The notes under the pieces are model-generated. The model had not been told where the DNA came from and did not search any database. It worked only from the letters and a program-made list of their open reading frames with translations. Positions 1 through 6,559 of a DNA stretch of 9,916 nt are shown here, piece by piece. Source of the stretch: Polynucleobacter meluiroseus (GTDB lineage Bacteria; Pseudomonadota; Gammaproteobacteria; Burkholderiales; Burkholderiaceae); assembly GCA_945867755.1 (NCBI GenBank), contig CAMBJN010000040.1, positions 1 through 9,916 of the forward strand. Direction: 5' to 3'. The stretch's first letter is position 1; every line of letters begins with the position of its first letter. The translations under genes were made by a program, and so were the position numbers.

Positions 1-2457
1 ACACCGGTTGGTGTTTTAGATGGTCCCCGTCAATTACTCACAATTTACGCCAATGAGCAATTGGTCAAAGCGAGTGAATACGCGAATTTAGTGATTGCTC
101 AGCGCAATGGCTTACCAGTGCGCTTAAAGGATGTGGCACTGGTTGAAGAAAGCTATGAATCTGTCAAAACAGTGGCTGCTTATAACGGTGAACGCTCGAT
201 TGCTCTAGCGATTCTGCGCCAACCAACTGCCAACTCTGTTGAGGTGGTTGATGCCGTGCGCAAGATGGTGCCCAAGTTTGAGGCACAGATGCCAGCATCC
301 ATCAAAGTGAATTTATTGATTGATCGCTCGAGATCAATCAGAGAAGCCATCCATGATGTGAACCTCACCTTGTTACTCACCATTGGCTTGGTGGTGATGG
401 TGATTTTCTTGTTCTTAAAGCGCGCTGCTGCCACGATCATTCCAGCGCTGAGTTTGCCGATTTCTTTGATTGGGGCCTTCTCAATCCTGTATTGGATGGG
501 TTACAGCCTAGACAATATTTCTTTGTTGGGTATCACCATTGCCGTTGGTCTGGTGGTTGATGATGCGATCGTGGTGCTTGAAAATATCATGCGTCATATT
601 GAGAAAGGCATGCACCCTTTGAAGGCATCTTTATTGGGCAGTCGAGAGGTGAGCTTCACGATCTTCTCTATTTCAATTTCATTGGTCGCTGTGTTCATTC
701 CGATTTTCTTTTTACCAGGCCCATTGGGTTTGCTGTTCAGAGAATTTGCGGTGGTCGTGTCCCTGTCTATTTTGGTATCAGCAGTGGTGTCACTCACTTT
801 GGTGCCCATGCTCTGCAGTCGTTTTTTACCCAAGCACGGTCAAGAAGCCAAAGAGCCACAGATCACGATCAAGTTTGAGCACTACTTCAATAAGGTTTTA
901 GCCGCTTATGAAAAAGCACTTGATTGGGCGCTCGTCAATCAAAAGAAAGTTTTGCAAGGTGCCTTGGCAACGTTTGTCATCACGGTTGGTTTATTTATCA
1001 TAAGTCCCAAAGGCTTCTTCCCAGAGGAAGATACTGGTCAAATCTTTGTGACCACTGAGGCAGCGGATGACATTTCATTTGCCGCTATGATCGAATTACA
1101 AAACAAGGCGGCTGAGATTGTCCGCAACAATGAAAACATTGAAGCACTTGTATCCATCATCGGTGGCGGCGCAAACTCAGGCACCAATACAGGCAGGATG
1201 TTTGTTAATTTAAAGTCTCGTGATGAACGAGCCCCTATGAAGAAAGTTTTAGAGAGTTTGCGCAAAGACTTAAGAGACATTCCAGGTCTTGCGATTTATT
1301 TGCGTCCGATTCAGAACTTGCAATTAGGCGGTAAGGTGACCAAGAGCCGCTATCAGTTCATTTTGCAAAGCGTGGGTTTTGAGGGCATCAATGAATGGTC
1401 CACCAAAGTCACTGAAAAAATGCGTGCAGAGCCTGGCATCTTCCGCGACGTCACCACAGATTCTCAGTTAAAAGGTTTGCAGGCTCAAATTGACATTGAT
1501 CGAGAAAAGGCAGCAAGTGCCGGTGTAACGGTGGCTGATATTCGCAATGCCTTGTACTCTGCTTATGGTGAAAGGCAGGTGTCAACCATCTACACAAGCG
1601 TGAACACTTATCAAGTGATTCTCCAGGCAGCCAACGAGTACAAGCAATATGAAACTGATCTCAATGGCATCTATGTGCGGGGCAGAACGAATGACAAGTT
1701 AGTTCCACTATCGAGCATTGCATCGTTCAGAAGAACCATTGGGCCAACTGCCGTGAACCACCAAGGTCAAGTGCCTGCGGTGACGATTTCATTTAACTTG
1801 GCTCCTGATGTGGCTTTGGGTGATGCCACCAAAAAATTAGAGCAATACGTCAAAGAACTTAAACTACCCCCCTCGATCATCACCAGTTATGGTGGCGATG
1901 CTGCGGTATTCCAAAGCGGCCAAACCAGTCAGATCATCTTGCTTTTAGCCGCAGTGCTGGTGATTTATGTTTTATTGGGCGTTTTATATGAAAGCTATAT
2001 TCACCCCTTGACGATTTTGGCAGGCTTACCATCTGCAGCAATTGGTGCTTTGATCTTCTTAAGAATTTTTGATCTGGAATTAACGATCATTGCGACTATT
2101 GGTATCTTGCTCTTGATTGGTCTGGTGAAAAAGAATGCGATTTTGATGATTGACTTTGCTTTGGATGCCCAGCGCAATCAAAACATGTCGCCGCGTGAAG
2201 CGATACGCTCTGCTTGCTTACTAAGATTTAGGCCTATCATGATGACAACGCTGACGGCCGTGGTGGGTGCATTACCGATTGCTCTAGGCTTGGGGGCTGG
2301 CGCTGAATTAAGACAGCCCTTGGGCATTGCTGTAGTGGGTGGATTGATCGTGTCGCAATTTGTGACCTTGATCATCACGCCAGTCATTTATCTTTATTTA
2401 GATAAGTACAGCGGCACGGGCCCGATGGAGATCCCCCCTGAAATGCTAAAAGATTGA
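1..2457 (+). CDS. RND efflux pump, MdtB/MdtC-type inner-membrane subunit (5' truncated)
   Basis: This is a proton-driven drug/metabolite exporter subunit of the HAE1 RND family, which works with a periplasmic adaptor and an outer-membrane channel. The frame is open from base 1, so the gene begins outside the window. The 818 visible residues lack roughly the first 210-220 of a usual protein of about 1030. Visible in order: the end of the first porter region (NGLPVRLKDVA), TM2-TM6 from about residue 121, the second large periplasmic region, and TM8-TM12 from about residue 645. The proton-relay residues are present: the Asp pair in GLVVDDAIVV (residues 187-188, bases 559-564) and the TM10 Lys in GLVKKNAIL (residue 711, bases 2131-2133). 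The segment GRMFVNLKSRDER and the ending PLGIAVVGGLIVSQ...TPVIYLYLD favour MdtB/MdtC over AcrB. It is probably the last gene of an efflux operon, since dnaQ follows. Which of the two subunits it is cannot be decided. Confidence 0.95.
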   Translation, partial: TPVGVLDGPRQLLTIYANEQLVKASEYANLVIAQRNGLPVRLKDVALVEESYESVKTVAAYNGERSIALAILRQPTANSVEVVDAVRKMVPKFEAQMPASIKVNLLIDRSRSIREAIHDVNLTLLLTIGLVVMVIFLFLKRAAATIIPALSLPISLIGAFSILYWMGYSLDNISLLGITIAVGLVVDDAIVVLENIMRHIEKGMHPLKASLLGSREVSFTIFSISISLVAVFIPIFFLPGPLGLLFREFAVVVSLSILVSAVVSLTLVPMLCSRFLPKHGQEAKEPQITIKFEHYFNKVLAAYEKALDWALVNQKKVLQGALATFVITVGLFIISPKGFFPEEDTGQIFVTTEAADDISFAAMIELQNKAAEIVRNNENIEALVSIIGGGANSGTNTGRMFVNLKSRDERAPMKKVLESLRKDLRDIPGLAIYLRPIQNLQLGGKVTKSRYQFILQSVGFEGINEWSTKVTEKMRAEPGIFRDVTTDSQLKGLQAQIDIDREKAASAGVTVADIRNALYSAYGERQVSTIYTSVNTYQVILQAANEYKQYETDLNGIYVRGRTNDKLVPLSSIASFRRTIGPTAVNHQGQVPAVTISFNLAPDVALGDATKKLEQYVKELKLPPSIITSYGGDAAVFQSGQTSQIILLLAAVLVIYVLLGVLYESYIHPLTILAGLPSAAIGALIFLRIFDLELTIIATIGILLLIGLVKKNAILMIDFALDAQRNQNMSPREAIRSACLLRFRPIMMTTLTAVVGALPIALGLGAGAELRQPLGIAVVGGLIVSQFVTLIITPVIYLYLDKYSGTGPMEIPPEMLKD

Positions 2458-2523
2458 TTTTAGAGTTACAAGTTTTAAGTTTTGTTTTTAGTTATTTTTA
2501 AAGTTTTAAATTAGGAAGAATTT
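2458..2523. repeat. AT-rich spacer with AAGTTTT tandem repeats
   Basis: The 66-base gap between the efflux gene and dnaQ is very AT-rich. It contains two perfect tandem copies of AAGTTTT (2470-2483), and a further AGTTTTAA occurs at both 2471-2478 and 2502-2509. I see no GC-rich hairpin followed by a T-run, so no intrinsic terminator can be called. An AT-rich promoter for dnaQ may lie here but no convincing -35/-10 pair stands out. Confidence 0.5.
2513..2519 (+). promoter_or_regulatory. Ribosome binding site of dnaQ
   Basis: AGGAAGA lies 4 bases before the ATG at 2524. It is a good Shine-Dalgarno match and supports that start. Confidence 0.75.
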
Positions 2524-3213
2524 ATGCGTCAGATCATTCTTGATACGGAAACAACTGGTCTTAATCCGCTCACTGGAGATCGGGTGATTGAGATTGGTTG
2601 TCTAGAAATGATTGATCGACGCTTGACCGGCAATAAGCTTCATCATTACATCAACCCTCAAAGAGATATTGATCCGGGTGCTGTGGCTGTTCACGGTTTA
2701 ACGGTAGAGTTTTTATCAGATAAGCCAGTCTTTGCTGATGTGGCCGATGACATCATAACTTTCCTAAAAGATTCTGAAGTGGTCATTCATAACGCTCCGT
2801 TTGACGTGGGGTTTTTAAATGCTGAATTTGGATTTTTAAAGCGTGGCAAAGTTGATGATCATGTGGCAAGCGTGGTTGACACCCTGAAAAATGCCCGAGA
2901 AATGTTTCCTGGCAAAAGAAATTCTTTAGATGCTCTTTGTGAGCGTTTTGCCATCAGCAACGAACACCGCACCCTGCACGGTGCTCTTTTAGATGCTGAA
3001 CTCTTGGCTGAGGTGTATTTGGCCATGACCCGTGGTCAAGAAGATTTAATGATTGACCTGCATGGCATGGACAGTGACGCAGCCAATGCAAAACGCAAAC
3101 CCCTGCCCACTAAATTAGTGGTGCAGTTGGCTTCAAATGAAGAGCAAGAAGCTCATCAAGCTTATTTAGAGGACGTTGCGAAGGCAGCTAAGAAGCCGCC
3201 TGTCTGGAGTTAA
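2524..3213 (+). CDS. dnaQ: DNA polymerase III subunit epsilon (3'-5' proofreading exonuclease)
   Basis: Epsilon removes misincorporated nucleotides within the Pol III core, bound to the alpha subunit and the beta clamp. The 229-residue protein shows the DEDDh exonuclease motifs in order: ExoI DTETTG with Asp7 and Glu9, ExoII HNAPFDVGFLNAE with Asp94, and ExoIII HGALLDAELLAEVYL with His152 and Asp157. After it comes GQEDLMI (residues 171-177), which lies where E. coli epsilon has its clamp-binding motif and fits the loose QxxL clamp-binding consensus. The remaining C-terminal tail of about 50 residues should bind alpha. Length is close to the usual 230-245. The ATG is preceded by AGGAAGA. The gene stops 4 bases before the converging DUF4395 gene. 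Nothing appears damaged. Confidence 0.96.
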   Translation: MRQIILDTETTGLNPLTGDRVIEIGCLEMIDRRLTGNKLHHYINPQRDIDPGAVAVHGLTVEFLSDKPVFADVADDIITFLKDSEVVIHNAPFDVGFLNAEFGFLKRGKVDDHVASVVDTLKNAREMFPGKRNSLDALCERFAISNEHRTLHGALLDAELLAEVYLAMTRGQEDLMIDLHGMDSDAANAKRKPLPTKLVVQLASNEEQEAHQAYLEDVAKAAKKPPVWS

Positions 3214-3217
3214 TGAC

Positions 3218-3643
3218 TCAGGTTTGTGGCGGAAAGAATTTGTACCAAAATCCATAAGCCCAGCAAGCAGCGCAGAATGAGAATGCCCATTCAAGGGTAG
3301 AGAAAATCACCAAAGCAGTGGCAGGCACTTTCCACAAATCATTGCCTGAATAAAGCAAGATCGATGCGATGCCAGCAGCGATGAACAAAATCTTGTTGGC
3401 AAACATTTTTGCGCCCGCATTCTCTTTTTTGCCAGCGAGGTTCATACCAGTCAGGATTTTAGTGAACAAGCGATGTGATGGGCATTTGTAGTGCCCGAAA
3501 AATCCTCGCACCAAACCCATCAAAGCTAAGAGAGGCAATAGATGCGGAAAGCCCAACAGAGCAATGACGCAAACCACAAATACAATAAAAGCCTCAAGCC
3601 TTACAACGTTGGCACTCACTGGCGGTATATCAAAACGTAACAT
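3218..3643 (-). CDS. DUF4395-family integral membrane protein
   Basis: This is a 141-residue protein of unknown function that I assign to the DUF4395 family from its overall pattern. It has a short N-terminal stretch (FDIPPVSANVVRLEA), about four hydrophobic segments (residues 17-31, 34-50, 82-98 and 107-130), and a middle loop with GxKMFAN. Two cysteine features stand out: KCPSH (Cys54, His57) between the second and third segments, and FCAAC (Cys124, Cys127) near the end of the fourth. They could bind metal or take part in thiol chemistry, but this is inference. A GTG two codons upstream (3649) is also open. I prefer the ATG at 3643, because GAGGGG ends 5 bases before it and directly abuts the GTG. 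The gene converges on dnaQ with 4 bases between the stops. It may share a transcript with the minus-strand gene upstream. Confidence 0.8.
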   Translation of the reverse strand: MLRFDIPPVSANVVRLEAFIVFVVCVIALLGFPHLLPLLALMGLVRGFFGHYKCPSHRLFTKILTGMNLAGKKENAGAKMFANKILFIAAGIASILLYSGNDLWKVPATALVIFSTLEWAFSFCAACWAYGFWYKFFPPQT

Positions 3644-3648
3644 GCTCA

Positions 3649-3654
3649 CCCCTC
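3649..3654 (-). promoter_or_regulatory. Ribosome binding site deciding the start of the DUF4395 gene
   Basis: Read on the minus strand, GAGGGG is followed by 5 bases and then ATG (3643-3641). It overlaps the alternative GTG at 3649-3647, which it therefore cannot serve. Confidence 0.6.
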
Positions 3655-3658
3655 AGAA

Positions 3659-3671
3659 GAGATTGAATCTC
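3659..3671. repeat. GAGATT-N-AATCTC palindrome before the DUF4395 gene
   Basis: Perfect 6-base arms surround a single central base, just upstream of the ribosome binding site. A one-base loop cannot fold as an RNA hairpin, so if the site matters it would be as a protein-binding operator. It lies just downstream of a possible -10 element. One isolated palindrome of this size can arise by chance. Confidence 0.3.
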
Positions 3672-3681
3672 ATTCAGTTAC

Positions 3682-3687
3682 TTTATA
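3682..3687 (-). promoter_or_regulatory. Possible -10 element for the DUF4395 gene
   Basis: TATAAA on the minus strand would start transcription about 30 bases before the ATG at 3643. The matching -35 (TAAAGA at 17 bases) is poor and the region is AT-rich, so this is only a candidate. Confidence 0.25.
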
Positions 3688-3769
3688 TTTTATTTATCAA
3701 TTAATCTTTAATTCTAAGCTTGAATGATTTGAACGTCACCTAGAGAAAAAGTTTAAGTGAGTTGGTAGT

Positions 3770-3791
3770 TTTGGTATATCCGCTGACCAAA
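3770..3791 (-). other. Weak hairpin just past the secreted-protein gene
   Basis: TTTGGT (3770-3775) and ACCAAA (3786-3791) can pair across a 10-base loop, immediately after the TGA of the minus-strand gene. No T-run follows on the minus strand, so it is not a standard intrinsic terminator. It could slow 3' decay or attenuate read-through into the DUF4395 gene. Confidence 0.3.
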
Positions 3792-3793
3792 TT

Positions 3794-4270
3794 TCACTGC
3801 AAGGCTTTAGTGATCTCTTCTTGCTTGGTCACGAAAGTGATGTCAGTGATTTTTCCAGACTTGAGCTTGATGATGGTGATTGCATCATCTTTTTGTGGAA
3901 ATCGTTTTGACTGCGCATCATCTTTCAAGAGGGCAATCGTGTAAGGTCTTTTTTGCATTTTAGGAATCGCCACTATTTTGGTGATAAAACTTGGCATGCC
4001 ACTGATATCTGCCACGTAGAGTGCTTTTTTATCTTTCAAGATTGTGGGTGGTAAATCTTCCAAGGTTTTGCTCATGAGTGCGCTGGTTGATTTACCAGCG
4101 GCAAATAGGACCATGTTGGTTTGTTCATTAATCGTCACGGTTTGATCGTGCTGATCCTTGAGCTCAAGGATCAAACTATCACCAAGGCGTGCCGCTCCAG
4201 CCGATGGATTAGCTGAGGCAAGCGAAGCAAAGGTGCTTAAAAACAGCGCTAAAACCATGAATTTTTTCAA
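3794..4270 (-). CDS. Small secreted protein of unknown function, thioredoxin-fold-like but without cysteine
   Basis: This 158-residue protein has a clear Sec signal peptide: Lys2-Lys3, a hydrophobic core at residues 4-17, and an Ala-Ser-Ala site before Asn21. The mature part is therefore probably periplasmic. It contains LKDQHDQTVTI and a later YVADISGMPSFITKIVAIPKM. The start of the mature chain loosely resembles redoxin-like domains, but there is no cysteine anywhere, so ordinary thiol redox chemistry is excluded. I recall similar short proteins labelled 'FAD/FMN-containing dehydrogenase'. No flavin-binding motif is visible here and I would not use that name. The start is TTG: AAGAGA lies 5 bases before it and it supplies the Lys-Lys of the signal peptide. 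The first in-frame ATG (4258) would be too far from that site. It is divergent from the hemolysin-family gene. Confidence 0.75.
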   Translation of the reverse strand: MKKFMVLALFLSTFASLASANPSAGAARLGDSLILELKDQHDQTVTINEQTNMVLFAAGKSTSALMSKTLEDLPPTILKDKKALYVADISGMPSFITKIVAIPKMQKRPYTIALLKDDAQSKRFPQKDDAITIIKLKSGKITDITFVTKQEEITKALQ

Positions 4271-4275
4271 AATAA

Positions 4276-4281
4276 TCTCTT
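4276..4281 (-). promoter_or_regulatory. Ribosome binding site supporting the TTG start of the secreted protein
   Basis: AAGAGA on the minus strand sits 5 bases before TTG (4270-4268), but 17 bases before the in-frame ATG (4258-4256). This is the reason for choosing TTG. Confidence 0.5.
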
Positions 4282-4305
4282 TTCTTTATTAAATAAAATC
4301 AATTA

Positions 4306-4337
4306 AATCAATGGCCTGAGTATTTAATGCCTTGATT
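4306..4337. repeat. Imperfect inverted repeat in the divergent intergenic region
   Basis: AATCAATGGC (4306-4315) and GCCTTGATT (4329-4337) are complementary over nine pairs with one bulged T, across a 13-base loop. A smaller dyad, GATT-GGCG-AATC (4334-4345), overlaps its right arm. The site lies between the start of the secreted-protein gene and the tandem CTTAAT site, so it could be an operator for the minus-strand gene or a hairpin in its leader. Confidence 0.35.
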
Positions 4338-4345
4338 GGCGAATC

Positions 4346-4362
4346 CTTAATTTAGCCTTAAT
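4346..4362 (+). promoter_or_regulatory. PmrA/QseB-type regulator box, CTTAAT-N5-CTTAAT
   Basis: Two identical copies of CTTAAT lie in direct orientation with an 11-bp period, one helical turn. They sit within a longer repeat of CCTTAATTT at 4345-4353 and 4356-4364. The known site for PmrA-type regulators is YTTAAK-N5-YTTAAK, and QseB sites have nearly the same form, so the match is exact. The second copy ends about 46 bases before the ATG of the hemolysin-family gene, where it could replace a poor -35. The cluster it precedes carries its own QseB/PmrA-type regulator. Binding is inferred. Confidence 0.6.
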
Positions 4363-4372
4363 TTTCGACCTC

Positions 4373-4378
4373 TATTGT
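4373..4378 (+). promoter_or_regulatory. Candidate -10 element of the biosynthetic cluster
   Basis: TATTGT lies 10 bases after the tandem CTTAAT site and would place the transcript start about 20-25 bases before the ATG at 4408. No good -35 is present apart from the box itself, which would fit an activator-dependent promoter. TATACC at 4385-4390 is a second choice but would leave almost no leader. Confidence 0.35.
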
Positions 4379-4395
4379 TTGACCTATACCAAACA

Positions 4396-4401
4396 AAAGG
4401 A
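4396..4401 (+). promoter_or_regulatory. Ribosome binding site of the hemolysin-family gene
   Basis: AAAGGA lies 6 bases before the ATG at 4408. It selects this start over the upstream TTG at 4375. Confidence 0.65.
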
Positions 4402-4407
4402 TCGGGC

Positions 4408-5037
4408 ATGGCTCTTACTTTAAGAACATATCATGACGCAAAGCATACATTAATCTGCCCAGAATTTAATTCTGAAGAAGATCTTTACAAGCTTGAATGG
4501 GTAAACAAACAACACCCGGAACGCGAAAGTCTGCAGTCTTTCATTGCAACAACCTTCTACAAAACCTATGGTGCTGATGTGCATCACTTCAGCGATATCT
4601 TGGTGGGTTGCAAAGATGCTCAAGGTCAATGGCTCGCAGCCTTAGGCTTTTCTGAGCTCACGGATCATAAAAGCTTTGTTGAGCAGTACTTAGATGCGCC
4701 ACTAGAAATCAACATTGCAGCCCAAGTCAAAGAACACACCACTCGCCAGCAAATTGTCGAGGTGGGTAATTTGGCTGCTGTGCATGCAGGCGCTGGTCGT
4801 GCCCTGATCATCAACATGACTCGCTTTCTACACGAGCAAGGCTATAAGTGGGTGACTTTTACTGCAACTCGCACATTACTGAATTCATTCAAACGCCTAG
4901 GTATCAAGTTATTTCAATTGGCAGAAGCTGATCCAGGTCGCTTGGAGGATGGCGGTAAAAACTGGGGAACTTATTACAGCACTCAACCACAAGTGATGTT
5001 TGGTGACATCGCCTCAGGCTATGAGAAGCTGGCTTAA
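4408..5037 (+). CDS. Thermostable-hemolysin family (GNAT-like) protein
   Basis: The 209-residue protein matches the T_hemolysin family, named after a Vibrio parahaemolyticus protein. Typical blocks are FYKTYGADVHHFSDIL (residues 50-65), EQYLDAPLE (92-100), QQIVEVGNLAAV (115-125), WVTFTATRTLLNSFKRLGIKLFQLAEADPGRL (148-179) and WGTYY (186-190). The family is grouped with GNAT-type acyltransferases and acyl-homoserine lactone synthases, which suggests acyl transfer rather than membrane lysis. No signal peptide or membrane segment is present. I take the ATG at 4408 because AAAGGA lies 6 bases before it; a TTG at 4375 in the same frame has no such site. It is the first gene of the cluster and overlaps the next by 17 bases. 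Family assignment is firm; the reaction is unknown. Confidence 0.9.
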   Translation: MALTLRTYHDAKHTLICPEFNSEEDLYKLEWVNKQHPERESLQSFIATTFYKTYGADVHHFSDILVGCKDAQGQWLAALGFSELTDHKSFVEQYLDAPLEINIAAQVKEHTTRQQIVEVGNLAAVHAGAGRALIINMTRFLHEQGYKWVTFTATRTLLNSFKRLGIKLFQLAEADPGRLEDGGKNWGTYYSTQPQVMFGDIASGYEKLA

Positions 5038-6559
5038 TTTAGTCCCTGAACATCAAACCATTCTGTCTTCAGGATCGAAGTCTTGGGATAAAGCCGCTCT
5101 TGTAAAGAAAATTTCTCAAGTGTCGGCTGCTCTTTTAAATAGAAAGAATCCCAAAGCACCCGTTGGGCTACTGGCTGATAATTCTTTGGAGTGGATTGCG
5201 ATTGATTTGGCCACTCAAGACATTGGCGTGACATTGATTCCTCTTCCCAGTTTTTTTACACCGAGTCAGTGGCTGCATGCCGTCCAATCAAGCGGCATGC
5301 AAGCAATTTTTTGTGCCCAAGAAGATGTGGTCAAAAATCTTGGCTTCTCATTTCAGAATCAATATGAAGGTGAATTAAAGCTGTTTGAAAGCATGAACGT
5401 TGCGCCAAGCATGATTGATCAACCCAATCTTTCAGAAGTACAAAAAATAACATATACCTCCGGCACCACTTCAGAACCAAAAGGTGTTTGCTTGAGCACC
5501 GACCAACAATGGTCCGTGGCCCAATCACTCGAGCAAGCGCTGCGTTCACTTCAAATAAAAAAACATTTGAATGTGTTGCCCTTATCAGTTCTTTTAGAAA
5601 ATATTGCTGGCGTGTACACAGCCTTAGGCCTTGGCGCTGAAAACATATGCGTGCCCTTGAGCGAGGTTGGCTTGCATGGCTCAAGTAATTTTGATGCAGA
5701 AGCTTGTATTGCAGCAATTGAAAAATACCAGGCAGAAAGCATCATTCTTTTGCCTCAAATGCTTCAGGCCATGGTTGCACACAGCACAAAGCAAGATCCT
5801 CGATTGAAAAGCTTGAAATTTGTGGCTGTGGGCGGTGGAAAAACACCGGTTACCTTGATTAAGACAGCGAAGTCATTGGGCATTCCTGTGTATGAGGGCT
5901 ACGGCTTATCAGAATGTGCTTCAGTGCTTGCCTTAAACACGCCCAACAATGAACGTATCGGCAGTGTTGGTAAAGTTCTTGCGAATCGAAGCGTTCGAAT
6001 CTCAGAAGACGGCGAGATTGAGGTCAAGAATGTAGGCCTTCCGCACTATTTAGAAAATGCTGAAGGGCTTACAAGTGAGGCTAAAGGCACGCCCGCAATG
6101 ACCAATGACAACTGGTTACCAACTGGTGATTTAGGTCATTTAGATGATGAAGGTTTTTTGTATTTGGATGGTCGTAAAAAGAATGTGTTGATTACCAGCT
6201 TTGGCAGAAATATCTCTCCAGAGTGGCCAGAATCATTATTACTGGGCAGTGGTTTGTTCAAGCAAGCCATCGTGGTAGGTGATGGGCAAGCACAACTTGG
6301 CGCTTTACTGGTCGCCGCAAAAGATGATTTATCCGATGAAGCTATTCAGTTGGCAATCACAGCGGTCAATCAAGATCTTCCTGACTACGCGCAAATTGGA
6401 CCTTGGATGCTGGCTACTGAACCCTTCACCCCCATCAATGGTCTTGCAACTGCCAATGGCAGGCTTAAGCGAGATCTTATTAAACACAAATTTAACAATC
6501 AAATTGAATTGTTATACAGAAGAGCTTCAACCAACGGAGAATCACTTGAAATTTTTTAA
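5021..6559 (+). CDS. AMP-binding acyl-activating enzyme (acyl-CoA synthetase-like)
   Basis: Members of this superfamily turn a carboxylic acid into an acyl-adenylate and usually pass it to CoA or a carrier protein. The 512-residue protein shows the core motifs: YTSGTTSEPKG (residues 145-155, the phosphate loop), YGLSE (294-298), PTGDLG with Asp370, and DGRKKNVLITSFGRNISPEWPE in the hinge/C-terminal region. Near the end, ANGRLKRDLI stands where many members have the catalytic lysine (NGK or LKLKR type). The aligned residue is Arg481, with Lys483 two places later, so the usual lysine may be replaced. The substrate is not readable; a fatty acid is a guess from family resemblance. The ATG at 5021 lies inside the end of the previous gene (17-base overlap) with only a weak AGG before it, so coupled translation is likely. 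An in-frame TTG at 5000 is less plausible. Confidence 0.9.
   Translation: MRSWLNLVPEHQTILSSGSKSWDKAALVKKISQVSAALLNRKNPKAPVGLLADNSLEWIAIDLATQDIGVTLIPLPSFFTPSQWLHAVQSSGMQAIFCAQEDVVKNLGFSFQNQYEGELKLFESMNVAPSMIDQPNLSEVQKITYTSGTTSEPKGVCLSTDQQWSVAQSLEQALRSLQIKKHLNVLPLSVLLENIAGVYTALGLGAENICVPLSEVGLHGSSNFDAEACIAAIEKYQAESIILLPQMLQAMVAHSTKQDPRLKSLKFVAVGGGKTPVTLIKTAKSLGIPVYEGYGLSECASVLALNTPNNERIGSVGKVLANRSVRISEDGEIEVKNVGLPHYLENAEGLTSEAKGTPAMTNDNWLPTGDLGHLDDEGFLYLDGRKKNVLITSFGRNISPEWPESLLLGSGLFKQAIVVGDGQAQLGALLVAAKDDLSDEAIQLAITAVNQDLPDYAQIGPWMLATEPFTPINGLATANGRLKRDLIKHKFNNQIELLYRRASTNGESLEIF
6536..6540 (+). promoter_or_regulatory. Ribosome binding site supporting a TTG start inside the ligase gene
   Basis: GGAGA lies 5 bases before TTG 6546-6548, within the end of the AMP-binding gene. 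It is the strongest Shine-Dalgarno match in the cluster and sets the start of the diiron oxidase gene. Confidence 0.7.

Noticed and set aside
61..63. TTG at 61 as the start of the efflux pump gene
   Set aside because: The frame is open from base 1 and the upstream residues (TPVGVLDGPRQLLTIYANEQ) continue the family sequence, so the gene is truncated by the window and does not start here.
2458..2523. Intrinsic terminator after the efflux pump gene
   Set aside because: The spacer has T-runs but no stable GC-containing stem before them.
3762..3944. Plus-strand open frame opposite the secreted-protein gene
   Set aside because: It overlaps the end of the minus-strand gene, has no recognisable domain and no supporting start site. 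It is a shadow.
5331..5745. Minus-strand open frames inside the AMP-binding gene
   Set aside because: They lie opposite a clearly coding gene with all its motifs, have no ribosome sites and show no recognisable protein.
6279..6545. A longer N-terminus for the diiron oxidase starting at 6279
   Set aside because: This stretch is the ligase gene read in another frame. Its residues look nothing like the oxidase family, while a strong ribosome site precedes the TTG at 6546.
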